64,000 bases of DNA from Mesorhizobium sp. WSM4313 (GTDB lineage: Bacteria > Pseudomonadota > Alphaproteobacteria > Rhizobiales > Rhizobiaceae). The DNA lies in contig NZ_NSFT01000001.1 of assembly GCF_002294725.1 (NCBI RefSeq), positions 682,001 through 746,000 of the forward strand, in the 5' to 3' direction. The notes below the pieces were generated by a model. It searched no databases, was not told the DNA's origin, and worked only from the letters and a program-made list of their open reading frames with translations. Positions 16,230 through 25,096 of this stretch are shown here, piece after piece. Every line of letters begins with the position of its first letter. The stretch's first letter is position 1. The translations under genes and the position numbers were made by a program.

Positions 16230-16264
16230 GTCATGGGTTCGAAGCCCATCGCGCTCACCAAATT
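16212..16264 (+). repeat. attR-type direct repeat: partial tRNA-Lys copy
   Basis: A 53-base copy of 11681-11733 with a single mismatch (G at 16244, next to the T loop). The 5' half of the tRNA is absent, so it cannot fold as a tRNA. It marks the right end of the island. Confidence 0.9.
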
Positions 16265-16418
16265 TTCCACACCAAATAGATGCCAGAGCAAGCCTACCGA
16301 GCTTCCATATCCGGGCGATCGAAGCGGGACATGTCGTCTGCGTCTCCGGCAATCGGAACAAAAGCTTGCGCGCGGCTGTTTCCCTGTTGAAGGGACCGCA
16401 ATCTGGGATGCGGATACA

Positions 16419-16625
16419 GTGGACGTACTGAACTTGGAGCTGGCCAGGGCCAGGCTGCGCGTCAAGCGCGCAGAAACTTCGCTCAATCATGCAAAAGAAA
16501 TGCTGGATGAAGAATGTGGCGTCGGGATCAATCTCGCGCTGTGCGACCGCATAAGGTCGGAGAAGAAGCGAGTGGCGGAGGCCAGAAAGCGGCTGATGAA
16601 CTTCGCTTCGACCGCCTCAGCGTAA
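16419..16625 (+). CDS. Small coiled-coil hypothetical protein
   Basis: A possible 68-residue protein from the GTG at 16419, beginning MDVLNLELARARLRVKRAET. It is highly charged and helical throughout, with heptad-like spacing (AKEMLDEECGVG, then KKRVAEARKRLMNF). The frame stays open upstream to the attR repeat, so the start is uncertain, and no strong ribosome site is seen. It lies just outside the right end of the island. Confidence 0.35.
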   Translation: MDVLNLELARARLRVKRAETSLNHAKEMLDEECGVGINLALCDRIRSEKKRVAEARKRLMNFASTASA

Positions 16626-16723
16626 TGGGGTGACTTGCCCGAAGGCAAGAGAGATCCTGCCGCGTTGCCTTGTCCCTGGATGGGGCCGTGGTTAAACTCG
16701 GCGCCTCCGAGGGAGGCTCCAGG

Positions 16724-17869
16724 ATGGCACTTGACCTTTCGGTAGATGCACAGGCGCCCAAGGCGGCGACGCCGCCGGGCAGATATCTTTTCGGCCCGGT
16801 CGCCGATTTCCTCATGCTCGGCGGCAGCGCGTTTCTGATCCTGCCACTGCTGTTCCTGGTGCCGCGCGAGTATGAAGGCTCATTGGCCGCGACGATGGTC
16901 GTCGTGGCCTATCTGGTGAACTATCCGCATTTCGCCCACTCCTACCAGATTTTCTACCGCAATTTCGGCCGCAAGGCGCGTGGCGAGGGCTACGACAGAA
17001 GCCTGCAGCTCCGCTACATTTTCGCCGGCGTCATCGTGCCAGTGGTCATGACCCTGTTCTTTGCCTATGGCGCGGCGACGTCGAACACGCGGCTGCTCGG
17101 CTTTGCGGCCAACGCGATGTTCTTCTTCGTCGGCTGGCACTACGTCAAGCAAGGCTACGGCATGCTGATGGTCGACGCCGTCCTGAAGCGCAAATTCTTC
17201 GACGACCGGGACAAGAAGGTGCTGCTCGTCAACAGCTATGCGGTTTGGATCCTGGCCTGGCTGCAGACGAATACGGCCGTGACGCAGGGGCAGTATTACG
17301 GCCTTCAATATTACACCTTCGCGGCGCCGTCCTGGATCACCGACATTGCCGTGCTGGCGGCCGTCGGATCGACGGCGGCCACGCTTTTCATGCTGGTCAA
17401 CCGCTGGCGAAGGAATGGCCGCGGACTGCCTTACAACGGCATCGTGGCCTATGTCGCCTCGCTCTATCTCTGGATCCTGATCGCCAGGATTAACCCGCTC
17501 TGGCTGCTCGTGGTGCCGGCGCTGCACTCGCTGCAATATCTGGCCGTGGTGTGGCGCTATCAGACCAATGTCGAGCGTGACGTCTTGGATGCCGCGCGGG
17601 ATCCGGAGCCGAAGATACTATCCGTGCTCGGGCCCCGCTATCGGTTGCGTGTGCTGGGATTCATCATCGGTGGCGGCGCGCTTGGCTATCTCGGCTTCTG
17701 GCTGATCCCGTTCTTGCTGACCGCCCTGGTTCCCTACGACAAACAGGTGCTCGGTTCGTCGCTGTTCTTCTTCATCGTGCTGATCTTCATCAATGTGCAC
17801 CACTATTTCCTCGACAATGTGATGTGGCGCCGCGGTAATCCGGAAGTGTCGAAATATCTGTTCCGGTAA
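16724..17869 (+). CDS. Polytopic membrane protein with conserved His clusters
   Basis: A 381-residue inner-membrane protein with about eight to nine hydrophobic segments. Histidines cluster near membrane edges: YPHFAHSYQIFYR, FVGWHYVKQGYG, PALHSLQYLAVVWRY and NVHHYFLDNVMWR. This resembles the layout of membrane iron enzymes such as the Brp/Blh-type carotene oxygenases, but I cannot confirm family membership. The start at 16724 is set by GGGAGG at 16711-16716; the upstream ATG at 16670 lacks a ribosome site. It is a single gene between the tRNA-Lys island and dprA, which converges on it with a 31-bp gap. A search with PF15461-like models would decide. Confidence 0.65.
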   Translation: MALDLSVDAQAPKAATPPGRYLFGPVADFLMLGGSAFLILPLLFLVPREYEGSLAATMVVVAYLVNYPHFAHSYQIFYRNFGRKARGEGYDRSLQLRYIFAGVIVPVVMTLFFAYGAATSNTRLLGFAANAMFFFVGWHYVKQGYGMLMVDAVLKRKFFDDRDKKVLLVNSYAVWILAWLQTNTAVTQGQYYGLQYYTFAAPSWITDIAVLAAVGSTAATLFMLVNRWRRNGRGLPYNGIVAYVASLYLWILIARINPLWLLVVPALHSLQYLAVVWRYQTNVERDVLDAARDPEPKILSVLGPRYRLRVLGFIIGGGALGYLGFWLIPFLLTALVPYDKQVLGSSLFFFIVLIFINVHHYFLDNVMWRRGNPEVSKYLFR

Positions 17870-17900
17870 GGAAATCAGCGTTGCGGGCAAACGCGCCCGG

Positions 17901-19028
17901 TCACGCGATCAGCGACACGTTTCCGCCGGCGTGGCGCTCGAGCCGTCCGGCAAGGTCGAGCTCCAGGAGCACCATGGCAATCTGCGCGGCGCTCAGTCCC
18001 GTGTGGCGGATGATCTCGTCTATGCCTGTCGGCGTAGGCCCGAGCGCTTCCAACACATCGGCGCGGTCGTTTTCGCCTGGCGGCGGCATGGCTGATATGT
18101 CGGGCGCCTCGGCAAGTGGGGCGGTTCTTGGAAGCCGGATGCCGGCAAGCGGCGCCAGCGCGCTAAGGATATCGGCGGCTTCAGTGACCAGCGTGACGCC
18201 GTCCTTGAGCAGCGCGTTGCAGCCGGCAGCGCGCGGATCGAGCGGCGAGCCCGGCACGGCGAAGACCAGCCGGCCCATTTCATTGGCCAGGCGCGCGCTG
18301 ATCAGCGAGCCGGAGCGCTGCGCCGCCTCAACCACCACCAGTCCGAGCGCCATCCCTGCGACCAGGCGGTTGCGGCGTGGGAAATCCTGCGCGCGCGGCT
18401 GCCACCCGAAGGGCATCTCGGAAACGATGGCGCCGCCGCGATCGGCGATCTCATCGCAAAGGCCGGCATTTTCAAGCGGGTAGGGGACATCGAGCCCGCC
18501 GGCCAGCACGCCGACTGTGCCGGTCGAAACGCTGCCTTTGTGGGCGGCCGTGTCGATGCCGCGCGCCAGGCCGGAAACGATGGCGTAGCCGTCGCGGCCG
18601 AGATCGGCCGCCAGCATGCGCGCCATCTTGATGCCGGCCAGCGAGGCATTGCGAGCGCCGACAACCGCCACCGCCGGCAAGCGGAAGACCGCGCCTTCGC
18701 CTTTTACCGCCAGCAACGGCGGCGGGTTGTCGAGAGTCTTCAATAGGGGCGGATAATCGGCCTCGCCGATGCCGACGAAGCGGGCGCCGGCGCGCCGCGC
18801 GGCCTCCAGCTCGGCTTCGGCTTCGGCGATGGAGGGGATGCGGACGATGCGATTGGCGCCGCCGGAGATCATCAGCTCCGGCAGCATTTCAAGTGCGGCT
18901 TCGGCCGAGCCGAAGCGGTTGATCAGCTCGCGAAACGAGGCCGGGCCGACATTGGGCGTGCGGATCAGGCGAAGCCAGGCAAGCCGCTGCCGATCGCTGA
19001 GACGCGGGGCGGCAGCCAGGGCGCTCAT
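17901..19028 (-). CDS. dprA: DNA processing protein DprA
   Basis: Loads RecA on incoming single-stranded DNA during transformation. It is 375 residues long. An N-terminal helical (SAM/HhH-like) region at 10-65 is followed by the Rossmann-fold domain with [13 protein letters not shown] and [14 protein letters not shown] (DNA-binding loop), plus [22 protein letters not shown]-terminal winged-helix (DML1-like) segment covers about 315-370. The ATG overlaps the plsY stop by four bases (ATGA), so the two are probably translated in series. comEC, another competence gene, lies at the far right of the window. Confidence 0.92.
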   Translation of the reverse strand: MSALAAAPRLSDRQRLAWLRLIRTPNVGPASFRELINRFGSAEAALEMLPELMISGGANRIVRIPSIAEAEAELEAARRAGARFVGIGEADYPPLLKTLDNPPPLLAVKGEGAVFRLPAVAVVGARNASLAGIKMARMLAADLGRDGYAIVSGLARGIDTAAHKGSVSTGTVGVLAGGLDVPYPLENAGLCDEIADRGGAIVSEMPFGWQPRAQDFPRRNRLVAGMALGLVVVEAAQRSGSLISARLANEMGRLVFAVPGSPLDPRAAGCNALLKDGVTLVTEAADILSALAPLAGIRLPRTAPLAEAPDISAMPPPGENDRADVLEALGPTPTGIDEIIRHTGLSAAQIAMVLLELDLAGRLERHAGGNVSLIA

Positions 19029-19606
19029 CCCTTCGCCCCGATCTTGCCCTCGGTGCCGGCGAGCAGCCGCGAGATGTTTGCTCGATGCTTGACGATGACG
19101 ATCAGGCTCATCAGCGCGAACAGGCCCGCGATCTGCGGCGTGCTTGTGACATAGAGCGCGATCGGCACGACCACCGCGGCCGCCAATGCCGCCAAAGAGG
19201 AATAGCGGAACAGGAAGGCCATTGCGAGCCAGACGACGGCGAAGACAAGCATGCCTTGCCAGGCAAGGCCAAGCAGCACGCCGAGATAGGTGGCGACACC
19301 CTTGCCGCCCTTGAAGCCGAGCCAGACCGGGAAGAGGTGGCCGAGAAAGGCACCGAAACCGGCCAACAGTCCGTAGTCCGGCGAAAAATGCCTGGCGATC
19401 AGCACCGCGGCAGTGCCTTTCAGTGCATCGAGCAGCAGAGTGGCGGCAGCAAGGCCCTTGTTACCCGTCCTCAGCACATTGGTCGCGCCGATGTTGCCGG
19501 AGCCGATCTGGCGGACATCGCCGAGCCCGGCCGCACGGGTGATCAGAAGCCCGAACGGGATCGAGCCGAGCAGATAGCCGAAGACGAGCGCGATCACGTA
19601 ACCCAT
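19025..19606 (-). CDS. plsY: Glycerol-3-phosphate acyltransferase PlsY
   Basis: Transfers an acyl group from acyl-phosphate to glycerol 3-phosphate, the first step of phospholipid synthesis, in the inner membrane. A 193-residue protein with five to seven membrane segments. It shows the family motifs [19 protein letters not shown] and [11 protein letters not shown] start at 19606, since GGGGGA precedes that ATG by six bases; an ATG 12 bases upstream (19618) is possible. It is the third gene of a minus-strand group pyrB-pyrC'-plsY-dprA, with 186 bp after pyrC'. Confidence 0.92.
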   Translation of the reverse strand: MGYVIALVFGYLLGSIPFGLLITRAAGLGDVRQIGSGNIGATNVLRTGNKGLAAATLLLDALKGTAAVLIARHFSPDYGLLAGFGAFLGHLFPVWLGFKGGKGVATYLGVLLGLAWQGMLVFAVVWLAMAFLFRYSSLAALAAAVVVPIALYVTSTPQIAGLFALMSLIVIVKHRANISRLLAGTEGKIGAKG

Positions 19607-19792
19607 TGTTTCCCCCATATTTCCTGCTGCCCGGTTGCTCGCCCAATGATTGATACACTGTGCGCTATGCAACCATAGTTTGCAAGTGCTGGCCCTGCTT
19701 GGGCGTGAATTTATCATAATGGTAGAGTCGGGAGGGTTCGCCAAGCAAGTCTATGCCGGGCAGGCTGAGCAGGGCTCAAGCGATGCGGTGGC

Positions 19793-21079
19793 TTATGCGG
19801 AAAACACCGTGCGGCCCGCCACCACCGTTTGCAGGACCGTGCCCTGCAGACGCGCGCCCTCGAAACAGGTGTTCTTGGAGCGTGAGCGCAGACCGCTCTC
19901 GCTGACGATCCACGGCGCGTCCAGATCGACGACCGCGAGATCGGCCGGCGCCCCCGGCTTCAGCGTGCCGCCCGGCAGGCCGAACAGTCTGGCCGGCGCC
20001 GTGGACAGCGTCTCGATCAGCCTCAACAGCGGCACGTCGCCATTGTGGTAAAGCCGAAGCGCCGCGCCCAGCAACGTCTCCAGCCCGATGGCGCCGGCAG
20101 CGGCGTCGGCGAAGGGCAGGCGCTTGGTGTCGACGTCCTGCGGATCGTGCGAGGAGACGATGATGTCGATCGTGCCGTCCTTGATCGCCTCGATCATCGC
20201 CAGCCGGTCGTCCTCGGCGCGCAAGGGCGGGGTCAGCCGGAAGAAGGTGCGGTATTCGCCGACATCGTTCTCGTTGAGCGACAGATTATGGATGGCGACG
20301 CCGGCTGTGACATTGGCGCCCTCGGTCTTGGCACGGTTTACCGCGCCGGCCGCCATCGCCGACGAGATTTTTGCCGCGTGATAGGCGCCGCCGGTCAGCC
20401 GGGCCAGCGCCAGGTCGCGTTCAAGCGGGATCAGCTCCGCTTCGCGCGGAATGCCCGACAGGCCGAGCCAGCTCGCATAGAGCCCTTCGTTCATCACGCC
20501 GGACGAGGCGAGATCGGCGTCCTGCGTTTCGTGCGCGATGACGCCGCCGAAATCGCGGGCGTAGGTCAGCGCGCGGCGCATCACCAGCGCATTGGCGATC
20601 GTGTGGCGGCCATCGGTGTAGGCGACGGCGCCAGCCTCGCGCAGCAGGCCGAACTCGGTCATCTCGCGGCCTTCGAGACCCTTGGTGATCGCTGCCGACG
20701 GGAAGATGTTGACGCTAGCGGTGTCGCGTGCCGTGCGCAGCACGAACTCGACCAGCGCCACATTGTCGATCACCGGATCGGTGTCCGGCATCATGACGAT
20801 TGAGGTGACGCCGCCCGCCGCCGCGGCGACGCTTGCCGAAGCGATGGTTTCGCGATGCTCGCCGCCTGGTTCGCCGATGAAGACACGCGCGTCGACAAGG
20901 CCCGGAATGATCGTCTTGCCGGCGCAGTCGACGACGGCGGCGCCTTCCGGCACGCCCTGGTTCAACGCGGCTTTCCCGGCAGCGACGATTTTGCGGCCGT
21001 CGACTATGACGCTGCCGATCTCGTCCACGCCGCGCGAGGGGTCGACAATGTGCGCCTTGCTGAAGACGGTCATGCTCAT
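19793..21079 (-). CDS. pyrX: Dihydroorotase-like protein without metal ligands (PyrC'/PyrX)
   Basis: A 428-residue protein of the type I dihydroorotase fold. The catalytic features are gone. The usual DxHxHxREPG reads D63-A-R-V-F-I-G-E-P-G, so both histidines are replaced. HVST-type His is Lys in YHAAKISS, and the TDHAPH motif reads SSHDPQ, losing the Asp. The overall architecture is intact, so this is a maintained pseudoenzyme and not a decaying gene. In other bacteria such PyrC' proteins assemble with aspartate carbamoyltransferase. It overlaps the pyrB stop by four bases, which supports a complex with PyrB. An active pyrC should lie elsewhere. Confidence 0.85.
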   Translation of the reverse strand: MSMTVFSKAHIVDPSRGVDEIGSVIVDGRKIVAAGKAALNQGVPEGAAVVDCAGKTIIPGLVDARVFIGEPGGEHRETIASASVAAAAGGVTSIVMMPDTDPVIDNVALVEFVLRTARDTASVNIFPSAAITKGLEGREMTEFGLLREAGAVAYTDGRHTIANALVMRRALTYARDFGGVIAHETQDADLASSGVMNEGLYASWLGLSGIPREAELIPLERDLALARLTGGAYHAAKISSAMAAGAVNRAKTEGANVTAGVAIHNLSLNENDVGEYRTFFRLTPPLRAEDDRLAMIEAIKDGTIDIIVSSHDPQDVDTKRLPFADAAAGAIGLETLLGAALRLYHNGDVPLLRLIETLSTAPARLFGLPGGTLKPGAPADLAVVDLDAPWIVSESGLRSRSKNTCFEGARLQGTVLQTVVAGRTVFSA

Positions 21080-22041
21080 GCGCCGCGCCCCTCATGGTTG
21101 CGGCGCGGATCAAGCAGAGCTTCCATCACCGCCATGCGCACGGCGACCCCCATCTCCACCTGTTCCTGGATGACGCTTTGCGGTCCGTCGGCGATCTCGG
21201 AGGCGATCTCGACGCCGCGGTTCATGGGGCCGGGATGCATGACCAGCGCATCGTCCTTGGCAGCTTTCAGCTTCTCGGCATCAAGGCCGAAATAGCGGAA
21301 ATATTCGCGGATCGACGGCACGAAAGCGCCTTCCATGCGCTCGCGCTGCAGGCGCAGCATCATGACCACGTCGGCATCCTTCAGGCCTTCGGCCATCGAG
21401 CGCGACACGATCACCCCCATCCTGTCGATGCCGGAGGGCAGCAATGTCGAGGGCGCGACGACGCGCACCTGCGCGCCGAGCGCGTTCAGAAGCATGATGT
21501 TGGAGCGGGCGACGCGCGAATGCAGGATGTCGCCGCAGATCGCCACGATCAGCTTCGACAGCGGCCCCTTGGCACGGCGGATGGTCAGCGCATCGAGCAG
21601 CGCCTGCGTCGGGTGCTCGTGCGCGCCGTCGCCGGCATTGACCACCGAGCAGCCGACTTTCTGGGCGAGCAGGGCAGCCGCGCCAGCCGATTGGTGGCGG
21701 ATGATCAGGATGTCGGGGCGCATGGCGTTGAGGGTTATGGCTGTATCGATCAGCGTCTCGCCCTTCTTCACCGAGGAGCTTGCCACCGACATGTTCATGA
21801 CGTCGGCTCCGAGACGCTTGCCGGCGAGCTCGAAGGAGGATTGCGTGCGGGTCGATGCCTCGTAGAACAGGTTGATTTGGGTGCGGCCGCGCAGCGTCGA
21901 GGTCTTCTTTTCCGATTGCCGCGAGATCGCCACGGCCTGGTCGGCCCGATCGAGCAACAGCTCGATATCGGCGGGGGAAAGATCGCGGATGCCCAGAAGA
22001 TGGCGGTGGGGGAAGAGCGGCAGGGACGAAGCGTCGGTCAT
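21076..22041 (-). CDS. pyrB: Aspartate carbamoyltransferase catalytic chain
   Basis: Condenses carbamoyl phosphate with aspartate in pyrimidine synthesis. It has 321 residues. The carbamoyl-phosphate loop is visible as [20 protein letters not shown] (about residues 59-78), with the swinging-loop segment [12 protein letters not shown], the HPTQALLD motif and a late [12 protein letters not shown] segment. The C-terminus ends shortly after VMEALL. It is first in the minus-strand group and overlaps the next gene, pyrX, in an ATGA. It is divergent from the acyl-CoA dehydrogenase gene, with 201 bp between the starts. Confidence 0.95.
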   Translation of the reverse strand: MTDASSLPLFPHRHLLGIRDLSPADIELLLDRADQAVAISRQSEKKTSTLRGRTQINLFYEASTRTQSSFELAGKRLGADVMNMSVASSSVKKGETLIDTAITLNAMRPDILIIRHQSAGAAALLAQKVGCSVVNAGDGAHEHPTQALLDALTIRRAKGPLSKLIVAICGDILHSRVARSNIMLLNALGAQVRVVAPSTLLPSGIDRMGVIVSRSMAEGLKDADVVMMLRLQRERMEGAFVPSIREYFRYFGLDAEKLKAAKDDALVMHPGPMNRGVEIASEIADGPQSVIQEQVEMGVAVRMAVMEALLDPRRNHEGRGA

Positions 22042-22210
22042 CTCAAGGCGCTGCTATAGGGTGCGGTCCGGCCTGCCGCAAGCGCCAGCTTTGGATCGCG
22101 GGCGTTCTCCCCGGTATTTTCGTCGCGCGCCTTCCGTGGCTTGGGCTATAAGGCCCCAGTGGCTTCGGATTCGCGACCGCGGGCTTGGAAATGGTAAGAA
22201 CCTCTCGGCC

Positions 22211-22242
22211 AACTGAAGGATTGGGCAACTGAAGGATTGGGC
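22211..22242 (+). repeat. 16-bp tandem duplication carrying the ribosome site
   Basis: AACTGAAGGATTGGGC occurs twice head to tail, at 22211-22226 and 22227-22242, directly before the GTG at 22243. Each copy contains a GAAGGA ribosome site, and each contains a TTG. Confidence 0.8.
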
Positions 22243-23871
22243 GTGACCGACGAGGTGATCAACCAGCCGCCGCCATTGGCAGGCGGCAATGCATGGCGGG
22301 GCGATCCGTTGCTCATCCAGCTGGCCGAGCGTTTTTCCGACCCCGTGCGCAAGGATCTCGACGGGCTTGGCCGGTTCGTGATGACGCAGGAAGCGCAGGA
22401 ACTCGCCCGCCTCGCCAACACCGACACGCCGAAATTGCGCACCCATGACCGCCAGGGCCGCCGCCTCGATCTTGTCGAATATCATCCGGCCTATCATGCC
22501 TTGATGCGCCGCGCGATCGCCGGCGGCCTTCATTCTTCGGTATGGGAAAACGGCGACGCCGAGATCGGCCGCCGCCATCAGGTGAGGGCGGCACGCTTCT
22601 ACCTGACCGCGGAGCTCGAGACGGGGCATCTTTGCCCCATCACCATGACCAGCGCTTCGCTGGCGGCCTTGATGGCAAGCCCGAAGCTTTTCCGCGAATG
22701 GGCGCCGCGCGTGACGACGCGCAAATACGACCAGGCGCAGAAGCCTCCGGTGCAGAAGACCGGGCTGACGCTCGGCATGGGCATGACCGAGAAGCAGGGC
22801 GGCACCGATGTGCGCGCCAACACCACCAGGGCGGAGCGCACCGGTAGTGGTTTTTACCGGTTGACCGGCCATAAATGGTTCATGTCGGCGCCGATGTCGG
22901 ATGCCTTCCTGGTGCTCGGGCAGGTTCCGGAGGGGCTGTCCTGCTTCCTCGTGCCGCGCATCCTGGGCGACGGTTCCGGCAACGGGTTCCGCTTCCAGCG
23001 GCTGAAGGACAAGCTCGGCAACCGCTCGAACGCCTCGTCGGAGGTGGAGTTTGTCAATGCGATCGGCGAGATGGTCGGCGACCCGGGCGCAGGCGTGAAG
23101 ACGATCATGGATATGGTGACGCTGACCAGGCTCGACTGCGCGGTCGCTTCGTCGGCGCTGATGCGGGCAGGCCTTGCCGAGGCCGTCCATCACACGCGTT
23201 ATCGCCAGGTGTTCGGCTCCAACCTGATCGACCAGCCGCTGATGCAGCGGGTTCTGGCCGACATGGCGCTCGACGTCGCCGCGGCCACGGCGCTGTCATT
23301 CCGTCTGGCGCGCTCTTTCGACGAGGCGGCAAGCGACCGCGGCGAGGCGGCCTTTGCCCGGGCCATGACGCCAGTCGTCAAATACTGGGTCTGCAAGATC
23401 GCGCCGCAGCTGCTTTACGAGGCGATGGAATGCCTTGGCGGCAACGGCTATGTCGAGGAAGCGCCGCTTGCCCGCTATTACCGGGAGGCGCCGGTCAACG
23501 CGATCTGGGAGGGCTCTGGCAATGTCATGGCGCTCGACGTGCTGCGCGTGCTCGGCCGCGCGCCCGGCCTGTTTGAGGAGGTGCTGACCGGCATCGACCG
23601 CGATCTCGGCACCGGCGGGCGGGGCACCATCGGCGTGCTGAAGGCCGCCATGCAGGTCGCCGCGACCGACCAGGGCTCGGCGCGCCTGCTCACCGAACAG
23701 CTGGCGCTTTCGGCCGCGGCGGCGGAGCTGCGCCGACTGGGAGCAGGGCGGATCGCCGACGCGTTCGTCGAAACGCGGCTCGGCGGCCAGTGGCGCACCA
23801 CCTACGGCATGCTCGATTCGCGCCACGACGCGCGCATGATCATCGACACGCTCTATCCACCGGTGACCTGA
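22243..23871 (+). CDS. Acyl-CoA dehydrogenase family protein, AidB-like
   Basis: A 542-residue flavoprotein. The AidB-type N-terminal domain spans about 1-175. The middle domain has MGMTEKQGGTDVRANT (flavin site) and LTGHKWFMSAPMSDAF. The helical domain has MECLGGNGYVEEAPLARYYR and NAIWEGSGNVMALDVLR, which holds the Glu in the catalytic-base position. AidB proteins bind DNA and respond to alkylation stress in E. coli, but their substrate is unclear. The GTG at 22243 is chosen because GAAGGA lies six bases upstream. That region is duplicated in tandem. It is a single gene, divergent from pyrB. Confidence 0.88.
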   Translation: MTDEVINQPPPLAGGNAWRGDPLLIQLAERFSDPVRKDLDGLGRFVMTQEAQELARLANTDTPKLRTHDRQGRRLDLVEYHPAYHALMRRAIAGGLHSSVWENGDAEIGRRHQVRAARFYLTAELETGHLCPITMTSASLAALMASPKLFREWAPRVTTRKYDQAQKPPVQKTGLTLGMGMTEKQGGTDVRANTTRAERTGSGFYRLTGHKWFMSAPMSDAFLVLGQVPEGLSCFLVPRILGDGSGNGFRFQRLKDKLGNRSNASSEVEFVNAIGEMVGDPGAGVKTIMDMVTLTRLDCAVASSALMRAGLAEAVHHTRYRQVFGSNLIDQPLMQRVLADMALDVAAATALSFRLARSFDEAASDRGEAAFARAMTPVVKYWVCKIAPQLLYEAMECLGGNGYVEEAPLARYYREAPVNAIWEGSGNVMALDVLRVLGRAPGLFEEVLTGIDRDLGTGGRGTIGVLKAAMQVAATDQGSARLLTEQLALSAAAAELRRLGAGRIADAFVETRLGGQWRTTYGMLDSRHDARMIIDTLYPPVT

Positions 23872-23950
23872 TCCGCCTCTAAATCTCTAAATCAAGAGAT
23901 TGAGCATCACGTCCTCCGACAACCGCTTCACGCTTTTTCGGCATCATACC

Positions 23951-24053
23951 GTAGAGCGCATCGCGTCGAAACGGATTTGGGCGACGCGCTTCAAGTCGTT
24001 GTTGTGATGCATGTCGCCCAGAACCGCTGCGCACTTTTGGGCGACATGCATTA
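23951..24053. repeat. RIME-like intergenic palindromic element, copy 1
   Basis: The first part (23953-23992) is an imperfect palindrome ending CGACGCGCTTC. The second part is a perfect 14-bp inverted repeat, ATGCATGTCGCCCA (24007-24020) and TGGGCGACATGCAT (24038-24051). The first part resembles the element at 39072-39130. Two-palindrome elements of this kind are known from rhizobia as RIME. Confidence 0.7.
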
Positions 24054-24164
24054 AAGGCAGATTGCCGATCTGTGGACAGCTGTTAACCTTAACAAATGGT
24101 TTCCGTTGCAGCGAGCCGATGCAAAGCCCACTCTCCGCTTTGCTGGAGTAGGGAAGGGTTAACC

Positions 24165-24755
24165 ATGACCTCCCCGAACTCCGCCAGCGGGAAACGTATG
24201 CGGCACGTGTTGAGCTCAGTTCTGGCCTTGCATTGGGCGGTGGTTTTCGCCCTGCTTGCCTATGTCTGCATGGACGGCAGCCGCGGCATAGCGACGGCTC
24301 TTGGCGTGCTCGGCCTTTCCGTCCGGGGCAACCGGTTTCCGCATTTTGAAAATGCGGCCGTGGTCGCACCGCTTTCGATCGCGTTGTTGATCGTCGCGGT
24401 GTTGTTCTGCTGGGCCTTCGTCGAAACGCTGCTGAACGCGGCGGCAAGGCCGGACGCGGGCGAGAGCGTGGCCCGGATCGCCTTCATCTCGGCATCTTTC
24501 CTGCTTTCGCTGATCCTCATCGGCGGCGTGGCGCAAGGCATAGACGGCCTGTTCATGATCGTCGCCATCCAGATGACGGCGCTGCTTGCCTCCTACATCG
24601 CCATGCTGGCTGAACGCCGCTCCACCTTTGCAGCAATGCACTTGCCCGAGGGTGATATACGCGTCGCCTCGCGCATGGCGATGGGAGCCGCGCACAGCTC
24701 GCTTCTTTCCCGCATATCCGGCCGCCCGGAAAACAAGCCTGGAGGCAGGCGCTGA
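24165..24755 (+). CDS. Hypothetical membrane protein
   Basis: A 196-residue protein with four likely membrane segments (about 17-37, 66-87, 105-125 and 127-147), followed by a charged C-terminal tail. GGAAGG lies eight bases before the ATG at 24165, which is preferred over upstream starts. It overlaps the next gene by one base (TGATG), so the two are probably translated together. The family is not recognised with confidence; similar proteins appear confined to Rhizobiales, by recollection. Confidence 0.65.
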   Translation: MTSPNSASGKRMRHVLSSVLALHWAVVFALLAYVCMDGSRGIATALGVLGLSVRGNRFPHFENAAVVAPLSIALLIVAVLFCWAFVETLLNAAARPDAGESVARIAFISASFLLSLILIGGVAQGIDGLFMIVAIQMTALLASYIAMLAERRSTFAAMHLPEGDIRVASRMAMGAAHSSLLSRISGRPENKPGGRR

Positions 24756-25096
24756 TGCGCACGATATTCACGCTCTGGGCTGCTCCGATGGCCATCTTTT
24801 GGGGATGGTTCTTCCTGTCGGCCAACGACATGAATTTCGGCTATGCGATGCTGAGCCGACAGGTGCACGATTTCGCTTTCCAGCTCTACGGCCAGATGCT
24901 CGGCGTCGATCCGGCGATCATTCCGGGCATGGTGGCGCGGACCTGCGTTTTCGACTTTTTCCTGCTCATGGGGCTTTGGGCCTTCCGGCGCCGACACAAC
25001 ATCGCCGAATGGATCAGACAGCGCCGGCACGGCGATATCAGTCCCGATCGGCTCGGCTCAGCGACTGAAGCCGGTCCAACGCTCCCTGCAGAATAA
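24755..25096 (+). CDS. DUF6105 family small membrane protein
   Basis: A 113-residue protein. Residues 3-22 form a membrane segment ([20 protein letters not shown]), followed by the conserved [14 protein letters not shown] segment and a second segment around 63-80 ([14 protein letters not shown]). This pattern fits the DUF6105 family of Rhizobiales. The function is unknown. It starts on the stop of the preceding membrane protein. Its last 59 bases overlap the 3' end of ruvX on the other strand. Confidence 0.65.
   Translation: MRTIFTLWAAPMAIFWGWFFLSANDMNFGYAMLSRQVHDFAFQLYGQMLGVDPAIIPGMVARTCVFDFFLLMGLWAFRRRHNIAEWIRQRRHGDISPDRLGSATEAGPTLPAE

Larger units (their letters stand above)
11730..16264. 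mobile_element. Small genomic island integrated at tRNA-Lys
   Basis: About 4.5 kb lie between the intact tRNA-Lys and the second copy of its 3' end. The content differs from the flanks: short genes, non-ATG starts, long gene-poor stretches and proteins I do not recognise as housekeeping. I see no integrase, relaxase, capsid or replication gene. It is therefore either a remnant, or a passenger moved by a recombinase encoded elsewhere. The two best genes both have HEPN-like features (see 11855 and 12581). The broken gene at the right end was probably cut or frozen there during integration. Confidence 0.8.

Noticed and set aside
16212..16264. Second tRNA-Lys gene
   Set aside because: Only the 3' half is present; the acceptor 5' strand and D arm are missing. 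It is an attachment-site repeat.
11730..16264. Prophage
   Set aside because: No capsid, terminase, portal, lysis or integrase gene is visible, and the segment is too short.
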